Assembly: GCA_025084515.1 (NCBI GenBank)
Contig: JAJAGP010001675.1
Location: 1-64,000, forward strand
Reading direction: 5' to 3'
Origin: Ancistrus triradiatus
Lineage: Eukaryota > Chordata > Actinopteri > Siluriformes > Loricariidae
DNA length: 64,000 nucleotides
Shown here one piece after another: positions 22,156-31,500 of this stretch (position 1 is the first letter of the stretch; every line of letters starts with the position of its first letter). The notes beneath the pieces are model-generated. The model saw only the letters and a program-made list of their open reading frames with translations. It ran no database searches and had not been told where the DNA came from. The translations under genes were made by a program, and so were the position numbers.

Positions 22156-22195
22156 GGAAAATGTGTAAAATTAATAAATATATTGAAAAAAAAAA

Positions 22196-22218
22196 AAATA
22201 TATATATATATATATATA

Positions 22219-22303
<85 letters not shown>

Positions 22304-22368
22304 CAGATGGAGTAGGTGATAGAGATAGATCGTAAGAGGAAGAGAGAGTATCTCTATATAGATAAGAG

Positions 22369-22402
<34 letters not shown>
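22196..22402. repeat. (TA)n microsatellites
   Basis: Long TA tracts at about 22198-22302 and 22372-22402, separated by purine-rich sequence with AGATAG and GAGAGAG motifs. Confidence 0.95.
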
Positions 22403-22406
<4 letters not shown>

Positions 22407-22470
22407 ATATGATATATATACATGATATATATACACATCAGCTACTGGGGCTAAGCATGCACATGCAAAC

Positions 22471-22549
22471 ACACCTCCACACCCCTGCACTGGTATATTC
22501 AGCATTTTCTGACATTTCCGTTTCATCTCTTACCTACTACAGTACAGAG
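22471..22549 (+). promoter_or_regulatory. Conserved proximal 5' flank of Ig gene A
   Basis: CACACCCCTGCAC, GGTATATTC, TTTTCTGACATT and CTACAGTACAGAG before the ATG correspond base for base, with few changes, to 43781-43854 before gene B. The conservation stands out because upstream sequence differs completely (TA tracts here, unique DNA there). It probably holds the core promoter and 5' UTR. No definite TATA box or named site is claimed. Confidence 0.45.
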
Positions 22550-25500
22550 ATGGGGCAAGTTAAGATTGTGTTTGTGTTTTTCTCTGCACTGGGTAAGTGC
22601 TTAGAACCTTATTTATTACTTTACTAAATTGCTGTAGTAGAAATGTGTTTTATCTGGTTCTAAAGCAGTAGTGTAGGACAGACAATATTCACTTTATGGA
22701 GCTGTTTGTTTATATTAACTTGTAATGATCTAATCACAGTGTGAACACTACTTCAGACTTCAAACATCCTTTCCTGCATTTCAGGCCTGAAACACATTAC
22801 AGAAAAAGTTGGGGCGGGGACAATTGATGGCTAGTAAAGGGGTAAAAAAAATACCCAAATAATGATGTGATTTCAAACAGGTGATTATAATCATGATTTG
22901 GTACAGTAGCAGTATCCATAAAAGTCTGAGTCTTTGAGGAGTAAAGATGATCAGAGCATCTCCAGTTTATCACCAAATGTGTAAGAAAATGATTGAAATG
23001 TTTAAAAACAATGTTCCTCAAAGAAACACTCGAAGGGATTTACATACTTCTCACTCTACAGTGCATAATATTTTTTTATTTGTCTTGTTAAAAAAATGCA
23101 TGGGCGTCCCTGATAAAGATGTCGTCTTGAAGGCAGCTTTTGTTGCTCTAAAATCTCAGTGTTCTTTTCTGCATTAATGCTGCATCACAGAAGTGTAAAT
23201 GACCTTTACCAAGGGCCCTGACCCGACCCCATACCATGACAGAGCCTGGCTTTTGGACTTGTTCCTCATAACAGTCTGGATGGTCTTTTTTTCATCTTTG
23301 GTACAGAGCACACGACATCCATTTATACCAAAAAAGATCTGTTATACTGATGGGTCTGAGCACAACCTCCGTTTCCACTGTGTGTTGGTCCATCCCAGAT
23401 GCCTCTAAGCCCAGAGAAGTCAATGCAACATGATTATAACACAAGGCTTCATTTTTTAGCACAGTAATGTTTTAAGTGGTATGTGTGAATGTAACTCTGT
23501 ATGGTAGAGCTTGATAAAGGTTTGATAAAGGTTTTTAAAGTAAACCCTTGTCCATGTGGTTCTATGTATTGATGAATGACGGTCCTTGATGCAGTGCCGT
23601 CTGAGGGATCAGAGATCACCCCTCTTCTGTTTAGGCTTGTGCCCTTACCTTTCATGCACTGAAATTCCTCCAGATTCCTTGAATTGTTTAATGATATTAT
23701 GCAATGTAGAGGGAGAAATATATAAATCCCTTTCAATCTTTCTTTGATGAACATTGTTTTTAAACATTTCAATCATTTTCTTACACATCTGTTGATAAAC
23801 TGAAGATCCACTGAACATCTTTACTCCTCAAAGACTCAGCCTTTTGTGGATGCTGCTTTTGTACCAAATCATGATTATATATATCACAAGATCTACTTGA
23901 TAGTTTATGGATGAGCTGTTTGTTTGTTTGTTTGTTTGCTGGGTTGCAGGTTTGCTCTCAGAGACTCTGTGCTCTGTACCTTTGGAGGTTGATCCTGGAG
24001 AGAACGTTACCCTGTGGTGCCAACATGACCTAAATTATGGAGGTTACATCTTCTGGTTTAAGAACACAACCATTTCAGTACCACATCTACTTGGGTGCAA
24101 ACAGTTTGCATCAACTGGTCGAACACAGAATTGCTTTTTCTTACCTGAAAGTGAGAGAATATTAATGTCTGTTGATGGGAAGAAGACGTCTCTGACCATA
24201 AGAGCCGTACACCTCTCTGATACCGGATTCTATTACTGCAGCTTCTGTTATATGGATACAAAAGAAAAACTTACCATCAGAGAGTCGAGCTATTTACATG
24301 TGAAAGGTACATTTCTACAGCCTTAGCTAAATTAAAAGATTTGAGGTAGGGATTGTAAATATATACAATCCACTTTATTCTATACACTCAAATACACTCC
24401 TTGACAAAAATAACGTACCAAGAAGGAATTGTTTAATCGAATGAAACTTTATCTGCATGAACGCAGGAAAAAATGTACTATGAAATCTGACAGTAGAACC
24501 AAATTACCACCAAAATTCATAGTACAACTGTGAAATAATTAATGGTCAGTTCATAGTCAACAAAGTTTACAGATGTACTGTTATGAGTCGCCATCTAAAA
24601 AGCGATGGCGAATTGTGAAAACAAAGCAAAGGGGGTTTTTAGGACCCAATCGCAGTTAGCTCCAGATGGAATGGGTGAACCAAAAACAAAATAAATAAAA
24701 TAAAACAATGGTTCACACAAAAGAACAAATAAACAGATAAATAAAAAGAACTTCAGTAGCTGAGGATCGAATCCGAAACGGACGTGTGGGTTGGCGCCGT
24801 GTAAACCCAACACCCCACTCGACCACTGAAGAAATAACCTGAAAAATCCGGGCTGAGAGCTTACGCCATTAGTGTTACCACCACCACGCTGACAGCGCAC
24901 AGGTCCACGGATGTGAAGAACAACCACACTGGATCGGAACATGTGCACATGCTGAATCAGCGTAGCGGTATGACAGCGCACCTGAACACACTCAGCAGAC
25001 AGAAGCGCTATATATTAAGCACTACTGAAGCAGAGACGCAAATCATAGAAAACAGAACTAAAGCAAAAGGAAACTAAGACCACGACAACCAGGCAGCCGG
25101 AGATCCGGACCACAATCGGCAGAAGCAAGGGCGACTTGAGCCGCAGTCGCGAATAAGGAACCGCTAAGGGAGACAGAGCGAGGCAAGCTGCAAACAAAAC
25201 CTCGGGGAATTATTTACAAACCCCAAGACTGCGTGAAGCAACGCACGGTTCTCAGAAACAACGGAGCATGGGACGGACGCGCATATTCGAAGCGATTCAC
25301 GGTCCTCCGTTCGCAGGGCCTGCAATACGTGCTGCAGCGCTAGGACAACCTGGACGGAGCATGAAAGAGATGCTTAGGAAGTAATGAGAGACTCCGCTAG
25401 ACACCAACCAGCGACCCTTGGACCTGCGACGATAGGGAATGGGTGGAACAAGCCCAATCGCCGACAGGAGGAAGCAACAAAGACCACGCAGTTGCACGGC

Positions 25501-28500
25501 GAGGAGGAACGCGATGGATAAGCTGCCCGGTGACCAGGGGGTCTCACCCTGCCCTGATCAACTAAATCCCTACCTTACCTCAAGCCTTGCGACTTTACGA
25601 AGTTGGCTCTCTTCAAAGAGCGAGCTTTTACCAGTCTCCCTGCCAACCTACGGTCACCGATCACGGAAGGTAAGCAAAGCGGTGTCTTGATCTCAACGCA
25701 GTAACGCAAGAGCAGGAGAAGCGTAGAATTAGCTACACCAATGAACAACAGTCTAGCGCAAGAATAGCCTGAGCTATAGCGATGGAAAGACACTGACTGG
25801 AGTCTTCTTAAATGCCTGAGCCAGCAGTTGTTGATTAATTGGCAATTAATGCGACATTACCCGGCGTTTGTGGACCACAAAACGCCGTAAAAGCGTTGGG
25901 ACAATTTTTTGAGAGTCAATGCTGCCCTATATCGTCCACCAGGATAAAGGGCAGCCCGACCCCTTACAGTACTCCCCCCCCAAGGGGTCCCGATGCCCCG
26001 AGTGCTACCCAACAACCTCCCCTGGCCTGTCTAACCTGCTCAGGATTTACATTTACATTTACATTTACAGCATTTAGCAGATGCCCTTATCCAGAGCGAC
26101 TTACAATTGATACAGTCTTACAATCCAAGCAATTGTGGGTTAAGGGCCTTGCTCAAGGATCCAACAGTGGCAGCTTGGCAGAAGTGGGATTTGAACGCTG
26201 GACCTTATGGTCCGTAGTCCAGTTCTTTACCCGCTAAGCTACCACAGTCCCACATTTAGCAGACGCCCTTATCCAGAGAGACATCGATACAATCTTACAA
26301 TCCAAGCAGTTGTGGGTTAAGGGTCTTGCTCAAGGAGCAGTTCAGCAGAGGTGGGATTTGAACCCTGAACCCTCTGGTCCAGAGTCCGGTACCTTATACG
26401 CTAGGCTACCACAGTCCCTAGTCCCTAGGATTAAGCCCCTGACAGACAGGCGGGGCCTGATACGTGGAGTAAACCATCAAATAGGGGTTGGACGGGAGGG
26501 CAGGCCAACACCGGCCAAGAATCAGGCTCGGTATGGAGCCGGGACTAACCACAAAAGGCACTGTGGCAAAGCCCAGCACAGAGCTCAGGGGCAGAGCTTG
26601 GCACCGATGGCTCAGGGGCGGCGCTTGGCACCGATGGCTCAGGGGCAGAGCTCAGAGGCTCAGAAGCGGAGCTTGGCCCTGGTGGATCAGGGACCAGATC
26701 CAAGCTGACCACGCCGACGAAAAAGGTCAGCACTAAGGACCTGGTTAAACGCACAGACGGCAAGGACCTCAGTGACAAGGCCAACAGAGGTGACCAAGGT
26801 GCTGCAGGGGTCGGTCTTGGTAACTGTGGCACGGGGATCAGGACCAATGATCGCAGCGCAGGAATCTGTCCTTGTGACTGTGGCCCGGGGATCGGGACCG
26901 ACGATCTTGGTGCTAAATGCCCAAGTACGGGGTCAACGGGCGCGGCGAGCTCTGAAACGGAGCGTAGTTGCTCAGGTTCGAAGCTAGGCAGTGCCAAGTG
27001 CCCAAGTACAGGGTCAATGGCTGCAGCGAGCTCTGGAACGGAGCGTAGTTGCTCAGGTTCGAAGCTAGGCGGCGCTTAGTGCCCAGATACGGGGTCAACG
27101 CATGGGGCGAGCTCTGGAACGGAGCATAGTTGGTCAGGTTCGAAGCTAGGTGGTGCTAAGTGCCCAGATACGGGGTCAATGGGTGCGGTAAGCTCTGGAA
27201 CGAAGCGTAGTTGCTCGGGAACAACTACGAGCTGAGCAGCGTGAGCTGCTCGCTTACAGAACTCAGTAGGTTAAAAATAGAGCTAATGTTTACTGAATCC
27301 ACAGATGCAGTGCTAGGTGGCGCTAAATGTTCAGGTACAGAGCTTAACGAACCAGTAAATGAGGGTAATGGCTGGAAGTATGAGCACACCTCAACCTCCC
27401 TGGTTTTAGATCGAATCAGCGCATCTGTGTGAATGGCCAGATCGCACAAAGTGGCCAGGAAGGCAGCGGGAAGAAATGGCAAAAGTTCATTCTCCAGACC
27501 ATCATCAAGACCCCTTTCAAAGACAGCCATGAGCAGCAGGTCATCAAAACCGCTCTCACTGACTGCAGCACAGAATTCCTCCACATATTCGTCCATGGAC
27601 CAACTCCCATGGGTAAGTTCAAACACACGGGGTGGTCCGGGTAGTGGAGAACTAGTGTGGATGGAATTTTCCAACCTGGGAGGGTTGGGAGCTTCAGCGG
27701 GGTCAAACTCTGATCCCAAGTATAATGCAGGAGCCAGCAATACTTGCTTGGGACCGTGAGGGGTGCTACGCCTTCCACGGCGAGGTCTGGGCAGCTCAGG
27801 AGGGTAGAGATGCCACACCGAGTCCCTAACCTGATCAGAGTTGAAGGACGGACCCCCAAAAGCCAAACGAGACCCAATCAGCAATTTCTGACAACGCATA
27901 TGAGAAGTAGGGACTTCCTTAAAAGAAGTCTCAGGAGCTAACGCTGGGTCCTGGTTTGCTCTTACCATTCTGTTACGAATCGCCATCTAAAAAGCGATGG
28001 CGAATCGTGAAACAAGCAAAATGGGTTTTTAGGACTCAATCGCAGTTAGCTCCAGATGGAATGGGTGACCCAAAAACAAAATAAAGAAAATAAAACAATT
28101 GTTCACACAAAAGAACAAATAAACAGATAAATAAAAAGAACTTCAGTGGCTGAGGATCGAACCCGGAACAGATGTGTGGGTTGGCGCCGTGTAAACCCAA
28201 CACCCACTCGGCCACTGAAGAAATAACCTGAAAAATCCAGACTGAGAGCTTACGCCGACTACGCTGACAGCACACAGGTCCGCGCATGCGCAGAACGACC
28301 GCACTGAACCGGAACGTGTGCACATGCTGAATCAGCGTAGCGGTACAACACCGCACCGGAACGCGCTCAGCAGACAGAAGCGCTATATATTAAGCACTAC
28401 TGAAGCAGAGATGCTAATCATAGAAAACAGAACTAAAGCTAAAAGAAAACGAAGACCATGCCGAGCAGGCAGCCGGAGATCCAGACCACATTTGGCGAAA

Positions 28501-31500
28501 GCGAGGGCGACTTAAGCCGCAGTCGCGATTAAGGAACCGCTAAGGGAGATGGAGCAAGGCAAGCTGCAAACAAAACCTCGGGGAATTATTTACAAACCCC
28601 AAGGCTGCGCGAAGTGATGCACAGTTCTCCGAAACAATGGAGCATGGGACGGACGCGCATATGCGAAGCGATTCACGGTCCTTCGTTCGCAGGGCCTGCA
28701 ATACGTGCTGCAGCGCTAGGACACCCTGGACAGAGCATGAAACGGACACTTAGGAAATAACAAGAGATGCTGCTAGACACCCACCAGCGACCCTCAGACC
28801 TGCGACGATAGAGAACGGGTAGAACAAGCCCGATCGCTGACAAGAGGAAGCAACAAAGACCACGCCGTCGCACGGCGAGTGACCAGGGGGATCTCACCCT
28901 GCCCTGATCAACTAAATCCCTACCTTACCTCAAGCCTTGCGACTTTACAAAGCTGGCTCTCTTCAAAGAGCGAGCTTTAACCAGTCTCCCTGCCAACCTA
29001 CGGTCACCGATCACGGGAGGTAAGCAAAGTGGTGTCTTGATCTCAACGCGGTGACGCAAGAGCGGGAGAAGCGTAGAATTAGCTACAGCAATGAACAGAA
29101 GTCTAGCGCAAGTATAGCGTGAGTATCTAGCGATGGTAAGACACCGACTGGACTCAGGAGTCTTCTTAAATACCTGAGCCAGCAGGTGTTGATTAATTGG
29201 CAATTAATGGCACGTTACCCGGCGTTTGTGGACCACAAAACGCCGTAAGAGTGTTGGGACAATTTTTTAGGAGTCAATGCTGCCCTCTATCGTCCACCAG
29301 GATGAAGGGCAGCCCGACCCCTTACATGTACTATGAAAGTTCACAGTAGAGCCATCACGTGGCCAAATTATCATCAAAAATTCATAGTAGAACTGTGAAC
29401 TTCATGGTCAAACTGAAAATTCACATTCAAACTGTCAAGCAATTCACAGTTTTACTATGAACATTCACAGTACATTTTTTCCTGGGAATGTAATGATGAT
29501 ATATGTATGTGATAATAATATTAGAGTGAAAGGATAAGTGTATTGGGGAAACTTGTACAATTGAAAAGAGGCTCTAGTTACTCTGTTAAGCCGCCTCTAG
29601 CCTGGATACAAGATGAGACACGGTTGATCATGGAGGTATACAGGTTCTGTATGGTGTCCTGGGGCACATTTACCCACAGATGCTGCAGGATGCAAGATTA
29701 GAGCTCTCACCACAAGGCCTCCATACTCGAATCCAACCATCGTCGGATCCCAAACAGAACCTGTATTCGTCGCTAAAGACAGTACGGTTCCAGTCCATAA
29801 TAGTCCAGGTTTCTCATTCATTCATCTCTGGAAACGAAAGCAGCAATCCGACGTTTCTATCTGGGTGCGTTATTTTTTTTGTCAATGAGTATATAATGTG
29901 GATTAAAATGTTAAATGTGTTTATTTTATTCTTTAAGGTGTTGATGTGTTCTTCATGCTCACTGCAATATTTGGTGCAGTGATTGTGATTCTTCTCTGTA
30001 TCCTGATCTTCATGTCACTGAAGCGCAGAAACACACACAGGTAAAAATACTGATACTACATGAGGTGAATTGTTAGTAGGAACCCAAAATACAGGCAGAC
30101 GATAGGCTATAAAAATAAAGGATTTTATTTTCACAAAGATCAATGACTAATGGAAGTGCAACGAGATGATACTTGGTTCTAGTGAGAGTCCAAAGCAAGG
30201 TGAAATCAGAGTCTGGGTTGCCGACTAGTTGAGCCCAGGAAGCTGGCAACGGCAAAACAAACGAATAACGAATCAGACAGAGTGCGGTAGTGGGGTGCAG
30301 CTTGCTTCCAAAGACCAGGAGAGCTCTTTGTATGCAGTAGAGGACTCAGGCTATGACTGGAGAAACAGGCGGGATGAACTGGAGGCTAGAACAAAAGTAA
30401 AACGTAGTGTAAGCGTGAGGCAGGGAAAATATTGGTGGCATGAGAGCCAACAACACAAGAGCGAGAAAGCTAAGGCTAGGCTAAGGCAAGGCTAAGGTAA
30501 CACACTGAGACTGAGGCTGAGACTGAGGCAAATGCTAGGCTAGGCTAGGCTAGTCTAAGGACTATGTCTTAAATACCAGATGATGTTACAGGACAATCTG
30601 GTGAATTCTGGTAAAATAACAAAATGAGAACAGGGGAAGACAGACTCAGAGTGAATCCTGACATTACCCCTCCCCTCCAGGCCTGAGGAGATGACGGGCT
30701 TTAGCTGAGAGATGTGAAACATGGGGTGGATGTGCATATGTCTAGGGAGTTTTAGGTGCACAGACATGGAATTGATTACCTTCTCAATGGGGAAGGGACC
30801 GATAAAACAAGGGGCCAACTTCCTGGACTCAACATGTAGGGGGATGTTCTGAGCTGAGAGCCAGACAGATTGCCCAGGTGTGTAAGTGGGTCTTGGTCTC
30901 TGACAGCGGTCAGCTGAGTGCTGGGCAGTGTCACTGGCCTTGAGAAGGGCAGACCTGGTGGACCTCCAAGACCTCTGACATCTGCCTAGCTGATGTCGAA
31001 TGGAGGGAACAGCCACGTCGGCCTCAAGGTCAGAGAAGAGGGGTGGCTTCGATTTCTTGGCAGCACAGAGTGGCTTTGATTTCTTAGTTAGCTCGTTCGG
31101 CCTGCCTGTTGGACTAGGGGTGAAATCCAAAGGTGAGGCTCACCATGGCCCCAACGGCCTTGCAGAAGGCCTTCCATACGTGAGAGGTGAATTGAGGCCA
31201 CCGGTCCGATACGATAATAATAATAATAATAATACATTTTATTTATAAGCGCCTTTCACGACACTCAAGGACACTTTACAGAATCTTTACGATATCCAAA
31301 GTGATCCCATGAATCTTGAAGACGTGATCGAAGGGTATATGTTGCCATTTCAGAGGCTGTTGGGAGTTTGGGCAGAGCTATCAGACGGACAGTCTTGGAG
31401 ACTGTATCAATTACGGTGACCCCACGCTGGAGTCAGACATGTATACTTACACAATGAATTGCTTGCTTGGATCTGGCTGAATGAGGACTGGGGCTGAAGT

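Larger units (their letters stand above)
24579..29326 (-). mobile_element. LTR retrotransposon, gag only, complete ends
   Basis: Two LTRs of about 1.39 and 1.36 kb (24579-25968 and 27971-29326) begin TG and end CA and are flanked by the 5-base duplication TGTAC (24574-24578 and 29327-29331). A G-rich tract next to the left LTR, read on the minus strand (TTGGGGGGGGAGTAC), is the likely polypurine tract, so the element is antisense with its 5' LTR on the right. The 2.0 kb interior has a gag-like frame and no pol, so it would depend on another element for reverse transcription. SINE sequence lies inside it at 26048-26410. Confidence 0.9.
24464..29484. mobile_element. MITE split in two by the LTR element
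   Basis: The left half, 24464-24578, begins CAGGAAAAAATGTACTATGAA. The right half, 29327-29484, ends TTCACAGTACATTTTTTCCTG. Together they are a copy of the 272-base MITE at 18959. It was inserted in the outer element before the LTR element entered it. Confidence 0.85.
24395..29892. mobile_element. Outer terminal-inverted-repeat element in intron 2 of gene A
   Basis: The termini CTCCTTGACAAAAATAACGT (left) and, inverted, CTCATTGACAAAAAAAATAA (right) delimit an element whose own sequence is only about 69 bases on the left and 408 on the right (29485-29892). The remainder is later nested insertions. It lies where gene B has its stalk exon (46152-46193), and that exon is absent here. I do not assign a superfamily; the ends resemble mariner-like fish repeats. 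Confidence 0.65.

Noticed and set aside
22113..22526. Open frames rich in Tyr-Ile
   Set aside because: They are translations of TA microsatellites.
25839..26708. Two open frames of 132 codons on the + strand
   Set aside because: They run through the LTR end, SINE copies and repeats of the antisense element.
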